Assembly (NCBI GenBank): GCA_019614645.1
Contig: JABWDB010000036.1
Coordinates: 682,001 to 746,000, forward strand
Reading direction: 5' to 3'
Source: Stratiolaelaps scimitus
Taxonomy: Eukaryota; Arthropoda; Arachnida; Mesostigmata; Laelapidae
Length of the DNA: 64,000 nt
The notes under the pieces were generated by a model, which was given only the letters and a program-made list of their open reading frames with translations, was not told the DNA's origin and did not search any database. Numbering within the stretch: position 1 is the stretch's first letter; each line of letters starts with the position of its first letter. The translations under genes were made by a program, and so were the position numbers. Positions 22,262 to 34,859 of this stretch are shown here, piece by piece.

Positions 22262-23100
22262 CACTGACCGGCTGGTTCGACTGGCTCTGTTCTTGTTACC
22301 TCTATTGATGATTACGCTCTCACCGTCATCTAGACGTGTCCACAGTTGTGATGGTATCGCACGTGATGTCCCGTCGGCACAACAAGCACCACTGAGACCG
22401 TTAACAAGTTTTGATCACGACAAACAACTCTCTTGGTCTGCTCGTACAACGGTGAATTACGCCGGACCGACTTGCCGACCTGCTGATCGAAACCTAACGA
22501 ACTTGTGAAGAGCCGTGTCGCTGACAAATCCGAACTTCGCCTCAGCTGCTTCCGACTCGTCGTCGGCGAAAGAGCAACTTTCGCCGTTAGGCAAACTTTA
22601 GCCTGCAGTGTGGTCGCAACTCGCGCAGCGCGACTCGAGTTTGGTCGTTCGCTCAATCAGTGAAATGTGTTATGGAGCGTGGTTCTACCAGTGTCTGGGG
22701 AGTGCGCTTTGTCGGTACTTGACTGCGAACGTCAGAACAAGATAAGATATATATATATATAAATATATCAGTAGTAAACGGCTGAGTGTCTGCTTTGCAA
22801 TGCCTTGACGTAGGTCTGAATGCTCCGGAGTGGCTGCATGTGCTAGTCGGCCGCGCTCCGAACTTCAAATGATAACATAACAACAACACAGAGCGGCAGA
22901 GGAACAGAGCAGCGAACGAATGTGCCGGTGTACGCTGGCTCACCCCAAGGAAGCTGGCGTAGTCAGCTGGTAGAGGGCGCTGCGGCGGCTGCTTCTCCCC
23001 GCGTGGAAGGGCCGAACTCGAGAACGCCACCTTGGGAAAGAGACAGTGCTGGGGTAATGGGAGTTTTGGCCTCGCAATAGGACCAGTTCGAGTTGAAACA
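22262..23100 (-). promoter_or_regulatory. Possible promoter/5' UTR region of the 22-kb exon
   Basis: GC- and CpG-richer than the surrounding DNA and directly upstream of the candidate exon on the minus strand. No TATA box was identified. The call rests on position and composition only. Confidence 0.25.
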
Positions 23101-23329
23101 ACCGGCCAACAGACACTTCAATGAAGGCGCACGAGAAGTGGGAGTTGACAGAGGTAGTGGACTTCGGCTGTGGGGTGAGGTCGGGCGGGGGATTTAAACA
23201 GTTCTCAACTCACTCTCTCTCTGTCTGTCTCCTTCGTTTTGAAGTGCTGCTGCTGGGCGGGGCAGGCATTCGTCGAAATTTTCATAAGTGTGCCTCTTTT
23301 GCCTCAAAGCACAGCAGGCTTGAGCAGTA

Positions 23330-23870
23330 ATGATATCAGCAGAGGAAAATACTGTCTCTGAGTCTTTTCTTGCTAAAAAGGCTCACGATAGAATGGCTGT
23401 TCTGAGCCGACTGAGAAGGATGAGCAATGAATACCCTGGTGGATTGATACCTGATCGGCAATCGAGGCGAAGCAAGCAATCGCGCTACATATCGCTTTAT
23501 GTGTGCGGTGAATAGAGCCAGTTACTTAAAGAGACATCGATTTTTAAAAACTCATCCAAAATACAGACTAAGACGTGGTCTATCCTTGTTGAGTAGACAA
23601 GCTGAAGTATTTACAATGCAATTCGCGCATATTGCTGATATCGACTAGTAGCAATCGTTAGCGGAGTAGCATGCTTTTTTATGTTGGAAGGAAAGCTACA
23701 AACAACGTCCTTCGATCGGGACAAAGACGACCTGCCTCTTGGGCCTTAACCTTACACCACTTAAGGCCCCCACGTGCTACGCTATCGGCAAAGGGTCGCG
23801 GACCCACTCTAATTCGATATGCCGACGACCATACCCAGTCACTATTCTCGTGTCGTTTACGGACCTAGTC
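23330..23870 (+). mobile_element. Degraded LINE reverse-transcriptase fragment
   Basis: A frame at 23330-23515 includes K-K-A-H-D-R-M-A-V-L-S-R-L-R-R-M, which matches the motif-A region of non-LTR reverse transcriptases (usual form D-I-K-K-A-F-D-R-V). A second frame at 23671-23868 contains L-I-R-Y-A-D-D, the motif-C catalytic box. The two lie about 140 codons apart, near the expected spacing, but in frames broken by stops. The element is inactive and lacks the endonuclease and C-terminus. Confidence 0.5.
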
Positions 23871-25816
23871 TGTCACCTATGGGTACGTTAACATTTAACC
23901 CTTTGAAATAGAAAACCCGTATCCGCTGTAGGTGAGAAAATCACCCGGTGTAGGTGAAAAAAAATCTGCGTTACCTTGAAGCTCCCAGTCGAAGACGCTG
24001 ACGTGGAAGAGACCACAATCCAATCAGTGGGCCGCGCAATTCGCCATTTTAATGGAAACAAAATATGATTAAGATCAATGGAAGACTGATTCGTCACTCC
24101 ATTGAATTAATTTATCAATGATTTGCTTATCGGTTTGGTTACCTTCGTAACTGTTCGAAATCGACTGTTGTTTTTTGGACACTGCTTTCAGTTATTTGAG
24201 ATACGATGTATTTCTATATGCCGATGTATACAAGACGAATCCCGATTTTTCTATTCATATTCAACACACCATTAAGCTTAAGCATTGTGACAGCTCCTTT
24301 AGTAGACCAATAAAGCTTTACCTTTACCAGGGAATGGAAAACGAAAAATAGGATAAATAAAACTGAACAATAGGAAGATTAATAAGACATTTTTGTCAGA
24401 TCGAGGAATATCACGGAAAAGCGCTGATATCGGCTAACACAAATTTGAATGTCAATATAAATAACGCATCCCATGAAAGGTGTGCTGATGATTCTCGTAC
24501 GGCATTTTTTTAATGGGCTAAGCCCGATAATATCTCACTTATAATATTTCACTTAGTCAACCCGTTTTGCCACTGACGAACCCTGATAACTTGTGCATAG
24601 TGACTGCGCTCCAATAGCGTTCCTGCTATTGGGTAGGAATTCACGAAATAAACGGAGAATTTCTTATACAAAACAATAGAGTTGCTTGTTCATTTATGGA
24701 CGGGCGAGGCCGAGAAACGCACCCGAACTATAAAAATGAAACATTCACATGAATCGTTGCTTGTCGCTAGAACAATCTAAGCCATTAAACTGTAGTTAAT
24801 CACGAATGTCGCAAAGTGGCAAATGTATCGCCTCTAATGAAAGCGAACCGACCTCCTCTGAATTTGATTCTAACCCGGGCCCCTTGTAACCCCCGACTTC
24901 ATACGATTAGGTCTGGTGGCTCCGCCTGGTGAGCAAGACGAATACTGTCCACCGGTCACTAACATCCAGCTTCCCGGGGGTACGGCCAGGGGTCAGCACT
25001 GTATGTGTGTGCTGACCGAGCTGGATTCAAGTACAATAGATCAGATGCGCTGTTTAGTACCGTTTGAGACAAGCTATCGCGAGAGAGCGCTCAGCTAAAA
25101 CGTGGACAACCGTGTCATGAACAGGTTCCGTAACTTCCAATCAACTCACTGTGGTTAAAAGGAGAATGGGGGTGTAAAGTCTTTCACGTCGCGTTCAAAC
25201 ATTATCATAGCCGAAACGTATATATCTATTATAGAATTTGTACATTCTGGCCATGGTTTTATAATAGCCTTGAAATCAAAGTCACAATACTGACATATCT
25301 GCTTGAATCAGTAAGAAGTAATTTGGCAGAAGTAACTAAACTAGCAGTTGGCAGCCTGTTCTGTACGGATCGTTGTCTTAACCACGGGTGCGTTTGTGGA
25401 CAGCCTAAGGCAGGACCGGTCAGGCATGATGGGCAGGCGTCACAAATGCCACAGTCGATTTTATGCTAAAAAATCGGTGCTTATCTGGAGAACTACCCTT
25501 CAGATGCTACTAGTATTTCAACTGGGGGCTGAACTAATCGCAGCGACAACTGCTAAACTACAGATCATCACTAGGAGACACTAATTATTCAGTTCCTGTT
25601 TGTGTGTTAACTAGTCACAAATAAACCAAAGCGGAAATCACAAATGAACTTCAGATTTATCGAACTGGCTATTAAATATGCGCGAATTATCCTGGTTGAA
25701 CATCCCCTTGTTTGTTGACATCTTGTGACCATCCGATGGAACACATGAACATTGATTCTAATTGTTATTAAAAAGAACATCGTTACGCGAAAAGGATGAT
25801 TTGTCATTACAAAATA
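23871..25816. other. Intergenic DNA
   Basis: AT-rich with no supportable gene. A composite hairpin at 24964-25026 is listed separately, and a degenerate tRNA-like stretch may lie near 24840-24900. Confidence 0.4.
24964..25026. repeat. Composite hairpin with two nested stems
   Basis: The outer arms atccagct (24964-24971) and agctggat (25019-25026) and the inner arms ggtcagcac (24991-24999) and gtgctgacc (25009-25017) are each perfect complements. The left side carries an extra 19-base GC-rich bulge. It lies in otherwise plain AT-rich DNA. Confidence 0.5.
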
Positions 25817-25978
25817 TTATTTGATCCCTAGACGCGGCTCAACTTCGATCATAGCCTCCGCTTTCTCAAAGAAATCGTATGATTGTGCTAAACTGCGCGC
25901 TTCTTTGGTGACAAAGGTGAAATTTTTAACTTCACCCACCGATGTATCCAATCTACATACGTCACCCGGATGTGCCAT
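25817..25978 (-). CDS. Orphan 53-codon frame, possible gene fragment
   Basis: The minus-strand ATG at 25978 begins M-A-H-P-G-D-V-C-R-L-D-T-S-V-G-E-V-K-N-F and runs 53 residues to a TAA. The composition is strongly protein-like (acidic and basic residues balanced, no low complexity) in AT-rich DNA, where chance frames usually look different. I recognise no domain and see no splice evidence. It may be a fragment of an old gene or element. Confidence 0.3.
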   Translation of the reverse strand: MAHPGDVCRLDTSVGEVKNFTFVTKEARSLAQSYDFFEKAEAMIEVEPRLGIK

Positions 25979-26296
25979 TGCAGTAAACGGTCTAAACGCT
26001 GAGCAAAATATGTGCACGACAGCTCTCGGACGCTCCTGGAGCGGCGAACCGAAAGATCGGTGACATCGATTATTCTGTGGGTTTATTTTCCCTTCTTAAT
26101 CAGTCCGGGGATGGGCTACCGCACAATTTCAGGTAAACAATTGTGACACGGAATCGTAACTCGTCAAATTCAAATCCAAAAAAAGGCAGGAAGTCGGCAT
26201 CAAAATTAATTACACAGCTTTGCTTTACGCAGCTTCGCAGCTGGAAACGTCAGGTGCGGTGTTTCCGTTAGAACACCCCGGGTTGTTATAGTTGAC

Positions 26297-26344
26297 ATAG
26301 TATTTATCTAGTCTATCAATGATATTATAATAGATAAGTACTAT
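26297..26344. repeat. 14-bp hairpin with one G-T pair
   Basis: atagtatttatcta (26297-26310) pairs with tagataagtactat (26331-26344) except for one wobble; the loop is 20 bases. Confidence 0.4.
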
Positions 26345-29300
26345 AATTAAACAGTGGCCGCTTGTAAATCGTCTGGTCTCCGCAGTCTTCTCAAACGAAA
26401 TGGATTACACTCATCATTCGAAAATGTGTCCGTTTTATCTCGCCGGGTCGCTTTCGCGTGCGCCTTTCCCTCTTCGCTGGCTTCAAAGTGTTGAACGCAA
26501 TTGACGACCACACAAACATGGGGGTATCATGACCTCTTGGGCTGCGAGGGGCTAATGTCTTCATAAAGACACCGTTTCTTTAGCCACGCTCACTGAAGAT
26601 AATAGTAGAATTCGATCACATTTTAACGACGCGTGTTTATTAGAGCTAGGCGTTTTAAGGGTTTCAGTAATGAATGCAGCTCCGAGTCGGCTTCCCCGAC
26701 CTTTCGAGGACGACAGAAACAGTCCGGCCATGTATATGTTTGGCATTAACAAGTCGACATGACGCCCTTAACTGACGATGTCAGAAACCCTGCAGTTCAT
26801 TCTAATCGACCTAAAATATGTTAGGCCCAAGAGAAATATTTGATGTGTTGTCACGAACAATCATACACAAACAACGATCCGTAGATACGACCCACATTAT
26901 ACCCATTCTTTCGTAAAGGGGGAATACCAACGAATCACATTATTACGAATGATGAAATTAGACGAATTATTGTCGCCTTTTACTAAAACAAACGATGATA
27001 TTATATATTATCATTAGGCGGTCGTTGAATAGGACGAGTGTCAAATGATACTCAATGTGTACATTATTTATTAGCAATGCACACGAATGCATTTATCCCG
27101 CGAATAACGTCAGTGACCCCCGGCGAGTCCAGCACTTAGGGAGAGATTCTCTTAGAATGTGATTTAATGACCACGGGAGATTGCTGCAAGGTTCCCCAGA
27201 TTCATTCATTCATTTCTGTCTCACTTTACCGAGACAACGTGGAAGTTGTTGCTTTGATCTCCTCAATGCGTGACGTTCAGGGTCACGCATCAGGGAGACA
27301 CCACTCAGTAAAGAAGTAATACCCCGGCAATCCCACATAGATCAGAGTAACGATAAACATCCTCTTCTATGGGTTTGTAATGATTGTACGTCTTCGAATG
27401 TGAGTAACGATTTAAGGGCAAAGAGGTCCATTAAAGCGATTTTAGTTTAGGGTTTTCTGTGATGGCTGAACGAATATTTAAGAAAAAGCAGAACATCTTC
27501 AACATTCGCAGAATTACACTTGAAAATTTGGCCACATTTTCATAATAATACACCAACCGTTTGCTCAGTAAAGGAGAATTTGTTGTATAATTTACTGTAT
27601 GCGGGGTTTCAAAGTTCACAACGTCGCTAAGAGTGAAGCTTGCTTACCCTTCGATTATAATGATTGTAACTAATGTTTAAGATTTAGTTTTTACCAACAA
27701 ATTTGAAGACCAGTCTACTTCGTTATCTGTTCCCCTTGAGTTTTCCGTTACTTCATTTGTTTGATGTAAAGAAAAAAAACGAAGAAAAAGTCATATTCTC
27801 AAGACCTTTACGCACCTTCAGGCTCGTCCCTGGACATACAGGAGGTCTAAGAAATGCCATGGCAACCATAGTCGCAATATCCTAAAGTAACTTTAATCGA
27901 TTTTCTCTTTTGCATTTCCCTCCATATGGACTTACCGAGAGCCTAAAAGTCTAGAAATGTATCCGGTCCCATGAATTTTCGCCATCATGAGACTATTCTC
28001 AACTGTAAATCCGTTACTGCAATATAGCTTAAATTCGTCAATGACAAGAGATACATCAGAAACCATGGGCAAGCGTTGCTTCCGCCGTAGTCGCGCCGCT
28101 AATGATACAGTAATCCTCTATGTTGGGCTGGCAAGGCAAGACAAGCAGTTGGATCCGGCTTTTGGCGTCCGGGTGTGATATTGTGTGATTCATACTCCCC
28201 GCCAGATTGGCCGGCTCCGACCCAGCGGCAATGCGGGTTCTTCTTCGCCCGAGCCATGGCTGCGCGCGAGCACCATCCGCCGCTCAGTCATGATGGTGGG
28301 TGACGATATTCTCTCTGGAGGAGTCCAGCGGGTTCCTCTCTTTCGTTCCACACAAACGCTCGAACCTCCGGTGGCTCAGCCGCCACCGCCGCCGCCGCCA
28401 CCACCACAGCTACCGCCGCCGCCGCCCCGCCGCCGGCGCAGCTAAACTCCGAACCTAGCAGCGGACTAAAGCCCACCGACATATCATTTTCATAAACAGC
28501 GCCAGCACGGGGGGTATTGCGGGGTAGTGTATCCGCCACAGAGAGTCGACGGCTACAGCCGTGCTGTCGCTTGCGCCGGCCGGCCGGGGTGGATTTTCGT
28601 CATTTTGTGCAGAAAAATGCCGCACATATGTAAAATCTGTGCGATTCGTTTGCTCGTTGCTGAATGATAAGTTGAATAAGCTGCGCGTACAGCGTACGTG
28701 GTTGGGTATCGAAATATTAATGTGCATTCATTGTATGTCCGCGCATGTCGAAGACATGTTAGGATGCTTGAGACCGCTGCGCGGTTAGTGTAATCATTTA
28801 TTATAGAATGATGAGTACTTGAACTTAACAACAATGAGTACGGACAAATGTATTACAATGATTTCATTAGGCAAATATTTTCACTCAAAATTGGGCGTCA
28901 GTACCATTAATATAATGTTATAGTATTGTTCTGGTACTGTCTAAATACTAAATACATTAGGCGAATAATTACACGAACAGTGTCAAAAAAAGAGCAACAT
29001 CTACTAAGTAGGTATCGCGAAATCCGCACGGGCCAAGTTATGACGTTGCCAAGTTAGTCACAAAAAACCGTTATGACGCTAAGCATTCGTCGACGTCTTT
29101 CTGAACGGATGCTCTCGATGGTGATGTCGCAAGTGGTTCTATACAGATCAAGCATCACGAACAGTAGAATATGTCCCTTGATCTCCATTATTCAAATGGC
29201 TTCTCTTGAGGAATACGTTTTTTTTGGCGGGACATACGGAGATCTTCATACAGCATTTGTGAACTGTCAAGATTTCCGCATTGTCACAAAAAGTTTGTAT

Positions 29301-29360
29301 CGTCACTTCGAAACAACACTAGCTGTCAGCTGCACTCAAGCTTCGAAACTATATGTTTGT
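26345..29360. other. Intergenic DNA with a GC-rich island
   Basis: No supportable gene. At 28100-28600 there is a GC-rich island with a CCG/GCC tract (about 28380-28440) that translates to polyproline on plus and polyalanine on minus. It could be a promoter or 5' exon, but I could not select a frame. Confidence 0.35.
27258..27298. repeat. 16-bp imperfect hairpin
   Basis: tctcctcaatgcgtga (27258-27273) and tcacgcatcagggaga (27283-27298) pair over 16 bases with about three mismatches, including a perfect core of atgcgtga/tcacgcat. Confidence 0.45.
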
Positions 29361-29362
29361 AA

Positions 29363-29560
29363 CATTTAACCACAGAACCACTGGCTGATGAAAGACAACC
29401 AAGAATTAGCTTGAAGATCTACTTTCATGACGAAACTGGAGACCATCTAGCTAGGCCTATAGTGGACATGGAAGTAGTCGACGGTTTCTACAGAAAGCAA
29501 GAAGTCACAACGCGACACGGTTCTGCAAATGCACACATTTTGCTACACAATGTCAAGTAA
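29363..29560 (+). pseudogene. Orphan coding-like fragment
   Basis: This open frame of 65 codons is preceded by aacatttaaccacag, a possible acceptor at 29375. It reads P-R-I-S-L-K-I-Y-F-H-D-E-T-G-D-H-L-A-R-P and continues in protein-like fashion to a TAA at 29558. The alternating hydrophobic pattern suggests beta strands. Coding-like pieces continue beyond the stop in another frame, including R-C-R-L-C-D-E-S-F, so this may be a broken gene or element. No family recognised. Confidence 0.25.
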
Positions 29561-31206
29561 CCACACTTTCTTTTAGCATCGAACAAAATATCGAACCTAT
29601 ACACTGAGAGCAGTTTTGCCACGTCCAGCGTTAACAAGTGGCAGGTGCAGGCTATGTGATGAGTCATTTAAGAGGAGATAAAATGAAAGTATGACCCATG
29701 CAGCTTGGATAGACGGCAAAGCCATGCCAGGAGAAAATATCATATAAGAGTGTGTCTTGGAGGAGATTCGACATTATATAAGGGTGGCTGGAAGGAAGAT
29801 TTTATAAAATTGACTGTCACCCTGTTCGCGGCCCACCGAAAGGTTACAGAAAGAATGCTTAGCTTTGTTTATTGGCGCCCTTTCCAAAGTAAAAGCGCTT
29901 TCGCGAGTATCTGTGTCCACGAGTCGGTGGGGAGCCAGGCGGGCTTCTGTTGGTGTTTTGATATACGTAATGAATGCCGAGAACGATTCTTGTACAGAAT
30001 CTATAGTATTTATCGGCCAATGGGAATGACATTTGAGCCAAAAAAAACTTGTTCTGATAATAAATTTGTTATTATTATTATTATTATTAAGCAATGCTCC
30101 TTGATGGCGATTCTGGCGTCAACGTGACAGCTACAAGTGACATCATTGGGTTTGTTTCCACGAGGAACGGGTGCAAATCAAACAACTGCACAATAAGCTA
30201 TACACCGATTTATAGAGAAAATCATTTATATAGGTTTGATGAACCGAACGCTCCTCAATTTCATTTTTTGCAACTTGGTTAAAGTTTTCATCTATGAATC
30301 TGCGGCGTCTATGTCCAATCCCAGATACCAATACCGACGATTCGCATGAGTGACGACTCAAATTGCTTCACATACGTCTCCTTCAACTCCCAGGGAGGAG
30401 TCATGCAAAATCATGTGAAATTAGCGGGAAAAAAATATGCACTGACTATGTATTTGTCAGTCCATAGTCTATTTTATAGCGTACTTCGCCCAAAACGCCA
30501 ACAACTGACTTCGCGATGCTTTGGAAACGTGTCGCAAGGGCCGTCCAGCTGCGACTCCGACGCGCCACTCGGTACTAGACCCGTATTGGCAAAAGGGTTC
30601 AGTTGGATGAGTGGGGATCGACCAATGGCTACCCAGAGAAACTCAGGGGTAACAACACTTCACTCGTCTTTCTCGGCCGTTCAAACATCCCAACCTGGCT
30701 AACCCTTCTCTTCTCGGGTCTCTCTCCCGCTCTGTGTCTGCCTGATGCTATCGCACCGATAGTCATTCCCTCATCTAGGGAGGCTACTTCACCCGACAAC
30801 TTCAGCGTCGGCGTGGGGTCGCATGTCCGAGTCCTCACAACTAGCGAATGGGCCTCTAGCTAGATAGATCGCGGGGTCGCGTGGTCCCTGGCGATGCCGT
30901 TAACCAAATCCAACTTTCCCAACCCTTCAGGATGCTGACCAGGCCAGGGTACACAAGGCCGGAGAACTATGCGTCATACATTCGTCCTCCCATCAATGGG
31001 GTAGATCGCGTCTCCACCAGAAGCGTTTCTATACGATGCTGTTCATATGCCTCAGAAACACAAATGGTGCTGAATAGTATCCGAGACGTACTCCTGAACA
31101 GATATATATATAACTTACACGAATGTGGTCCATGTTTGCATACAAGTAAGCGACATAGCAAAATGATGTTTAAAGGTGACTTCAGCTGAATTTACAATGT
31201 AATTAG
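29561..31206. other. Unassigned DNA between fragments
   Basis: A frame of 140 codons at 29705-30127 starts with TTG and runs into an ATT-repeat translation. A GC-rich stretch at 30540-30900 has overlapping frames. Parts may belong to the flanking LINE, but I cannot show it. Confidence 0.35.
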
Positions 31207-31860
31207 CAGTTAGCATTTTCAAGTTCATCTAAAGGTTTACGAGTCATTTATTTTTGTCAATCCACCGACATAGCCCTCAAATTATTTAACCTGAAGATCT
31301 CGCCTATAGCTACATATGGAATCCAGGTTGTCTGGGACAAACTCACTTGCCGGGATCTGACCACCTTAGACAGAGTTAAACCGGCGTTCCTGAAAGCGGT
31401 ACTTGGATTGCACGCGACGGCCCGAAATCGAATTGTCTATCTGCTGACCGACACACCATTATTCGTAGAAGAAGTCCGCGAAACTTTCAATCTCCCAGAA
31501 ACAGAAAGTTATCGTACGTTCATTGACTGCCAAAATAGGAAGAAGAGTGAGGTGGACCCTTTATTTTCTATGACGCCGGCCATGACAGATGACACTTGGA
31601 AACTTAACGGCATAGTAAACAGACACCATATCACTACGTTCGCCGTACACGGCTTCCACCACCTTGTATGTCAATCCGAGGGATACCACGACGCAAATGA
31701 TCGCTGTAAATGTAAATTCTGCGGATCTAAATGTTGTAAATACCATGCGGGCGAGTGCAATCAAATAAGATCACTGAACCATTTGATGAAATTGAGTGTA
31801 GATAATAACAACAACAACGACCGAACTCTCGCCACAGCCACTGGCGAAAGCACGTTGTAA
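31207..31860 (+). mobile_element. LINE remnant, C-terminal region with Cys/His motif
   Basis: The frame is open from 31207 to the TAA at 31858. It encodes the end of a non-LTR reverse transcriptase (S-P-I-A-T-Y-G-I-Q-V-V-W-D) and the connected region L-T-T-L-D-R-V-K-P-A-F-L-K-A-V-L-G-L-H. A Cys/His-rich segment near the end (C-K-C-x2-C-x3-C-C-x2-H-x4-C) resembles the C-terminal zinc-binding region of LINE ORF2 proteins. No catalytic core or endonuclease precedes it in frame, so it is a 5'-truncated copy. Of the four LINE pieces here it has the longest uninterrupted frame (about 217 codons), which suggests it is the youngest. Confidence 0.75.
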
Positions 31861-31869
31861 CATATTTAT

Positions 31870-34270
31870 AAACCACCACACTGTTTGTAAAATAGGTATA
31901 TTATAATATTACACAACTCGTGTGAATAAAAAGAGATATATATATATTATTTTTGTCAATCAATACAATGTAATTAGATAGTGAATGTCTTCCAAACATT
32001 ACACATAACAATAATCAGCGAATTGAAACGCCGAAGTTATCCGATTATGACCTGTGGTACATTATTCATAACTGAATTGTGAAAGAGGAAACATTATTTA
32101 TATATTTCCAATCAAAGATAAAGTTGGCCATTTCTGTCGGACATACATTTTTAATCGAAGTATTTCTACGAAAAAGTCTCGTTGTAGGTTATGGCTTCGT
32201 CTGTAATTGCATAGTTAATTTCCAGAAAACAGATTTTAGTCCGGCCTGCATTCAGTTGGCTTATATACTCACAGAGTAAGTGGTGATGCACAAAAAGGAT
32301 CAACTCAAAAGGAAAAAGTGTCACTATTTTCAATGAGGCAGGCCTGTAACTACTTGTTTAGCATAATGTATCTTTACTGCGGATTATTGTATAATAGCTT
32401 GCCCGCGAGGGGTAATTTCGCATAAAACTCATATTCACCATATGGTCTACATATTTATATCTTGCTCAGGCATTGCAAATAAATATATAAACGAAAATTA
32501 ATCTCACCGGTCGACCAACCTTTAAGGTTTATCCCTGTGCCAACCTCCACCTATTCCATTTGTTCAGTGGTTTCACAATTTGCCGACCTTCACGCACATT
32601 GTAAAGTGCTGACAGGCTCGTTTGACGGAGAATGTTACATAAGTATGCTTGACTCTGGTGATGATTGTCGGTCCTCAAAGCTACATAGGTTCACCATCAT
32701 AAGCTTCCCATAAGCTTATCTCAGTATTCGCTGAGTGACGATGGTCTGAATTGAGATGAATTTGGATTTGAGAAGCCTCAGGTTCGCTTTCAAGAGTGCC
32801 CAGCTAAGCTTGGAAGGATCCGATTTTGCTTTGCGAACCCAGCATTATTAGTTGAAATGCGACTTGTCACCTACATTGTGAGGGGAGGTCAACGGCAAAC
32901 AGTATCTCAACAGCTGCCGTCTATTTTTGAGCCCGTAGTGTCGTAGGCGGCTTCGGCTGCGGGCTCATTTTCTTGGGCAACTTCATGTGTATACCATTAT
33001 TTTGCGACATATGCAGGGTTTCCAGATTGTGATTGTCTATAGAACAATCAGCGTTGTATCACCTTTAAGGACAAAGTGACTTAACCTAAAATGATTCACT
33101 GGTATATTCGGCCATTCGAGACTCAAACGTGAAGGAAACATACATACAATTCTCGTCAGATTACAATTTTTCAATATTAATTTGCTACAGTTGAACCATA
33201 GAGTACGAGTTGACGAGCATCCTTAAATTCATATTTTGTCCACAAACAGATGATGAATAAAGAGTGATCACTTTGACCAAAATTCGGTAGCGACCGCTGC
33301 TTGTCTTATGCAGTGGGCCCATGTCACGTTGACATCAGTTTCTAGTATCAGTGTGAGCTGGGGTGCGAAAAAAACCCTTTTATTTTATTTTTATTTATTT
33401 TATTTTATTTTTATATTCTATCGAGAAGCAAAGCGTATTATGTTGCAGTTCCGAAATTATTGTTTAGTACAAGTATTGTTTAGATCGACGATATCCACCC
33501 TTTTCTTTCTAATTCTCTTAATATTTACTGTCAGAACTTGCACGGATACATCAGGCACAGTATTATTCTCGCGTGATGCCCATTTTGGCCATGATTGACA
33601 AGGAAGACGGCCATTATTATTATTATTATTAATGACTACTAATTGCATGTGAGACGCTCTCCACTAGACACTGACTTTTCTGGTAATTTTCATATCAACA
33701 CTTGGCGCCCCCAATCGTAGTAGGGTTGGATGGACACATAATTTCTTTATTAAATATTAAGTATTATTATTGTGTGATTTTTGTGACTGCCTATTGTCTT
33801 ATTACATTTACCTTTCAATAAAGTGCTCTTATTATATATATATATATATATATAGTTTGTATCATACATAGTCCTCTCTCTCTCTCGACTAAGTAGTACG
33901 CTGCATTTGCCCATGCTAATGAATGGGATCAAGCATCCATGTTTAATACAATCATTGATTGCAACAAAAGCGCACCAACCTATCGAAAAGTTATGTTAGA
34001 GCCGTGAAGAACTTCCTGTATTTGAATTTCATCTAAACTTTTGAACATTTCTACATCATACATTTTTTTTGTTCGGGGAAGGGTGGGCCGCTTACGCGAA
34101 TGACCGAACCGCGCTCTCGTCAACATCTAGAGCATCTTTTCACTAACATTCTAGCTTGCCCTAAGAAGTACAATATAGAACGGCTTGATCAAACTGGCCG
34201 ATCGCACTGAGACGTTATCAAGGATCCCATTTGTAGCTACTGACACCAGATCAGTTCCTGAACTTCAGGT
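31870..34270. other. Intergenic AT-rich DNA
   Basis: Includes TTTTA-type low-complexity sequence (33375-33416), an ATT tract (33614-33632) and TA repeats (33834-33855). No gene or structured element recognised. Confidence 0.45.
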
Positions 34271-34273
34271 ATC

Positions 34274-34624
34274 TCAAGGCTGCACAATACAAAGACGGAA
34301 ACGTTTCAAGATGTCACGTAAGAGTATAACTCGCGCAATGGTAATCTTTCCGATGCTGGCGTTAACGCAACAACGTGAACACGCTGCTCTAAGCTCTCCT
34401 TTTGAGCTTTCTGGAACTCTGGAGCAGAAACTGGAAAAGGACTTCTTGAAACGAATACAATTCCTCTGTTCGTCAAGGGTAAACTTGAACTTGGGTCGTG
34501 ATTTGTTAATAAAGTCCTTTTTCAAAATCTGCTTTACCAGCCTTGTCATTTCTTCTTCCCGAATCAACTCATCGGCAAGCTTGAATTTCTCTTGTTCACT
34601 GGGTCCCTCCTGGGTAATTATCAT
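34274..34624 (-). pseudogene. Orphan reading frame, possible exon or processed gene fragment
   Basis: The minus-strand frame begins with ATG at 34624 and runs 116 codons. The first 70 residues are convincingly protein-like, for example L-A-D-E-L-I-R-E-E-E-M-T-R-L-V-K-Q-I-L, then R-P-K-F-K-F-T-L-D-E-Q-R-N-C-I-R-F. A possible acceptor (attacccag) lies just inside the start, so the true exon may begin after it. In the second half a different frame (with P-V-S-A-P-E-F-Q-K-A-Q-K-E-S-L-E-Q-R-V-H) is open and equally protein-like, which suggests a frameshift near 34450. I do not recognise the family. It may be a decayed gene or an exon with misjudged limits. Confidence 0.35.
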
Positions 34625-34859
34625 CTTAATAATAATGGCGAATCATTGGAGCGTGCTTCAATTTGGAGTTCCTTATCGTCGATGCCTCGCCTGTGTCGTG
34701 CCGCCCACAGAGCAGGCCATCCACCCTCAATATATCTCTGTGTGTCTCTCTCGATGTGCGTTGGTTTGTACGAAAGGTGCATTGACTGCCACCAATTTCA
34801 TTTTACAGACTCCGCCCGTTATCATACGTGAACGTAGCAGCAGAAAGTGATAACGGTGA

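Noticed and set aside
22071..22508. 145-codon plus frame opposite the 22-kb exon
   Set aside because: Antisense to a frame that has an ATG, a protein-like composition and a consensus donor; it has no signals of its own.
28185..28539. Polyproline (plus) or polyalanine (minus) protein
   Set aside because: Both come from a CCG/GCC tract in a GC-rich island. Either could be real, but nothing in the sequence selects one.
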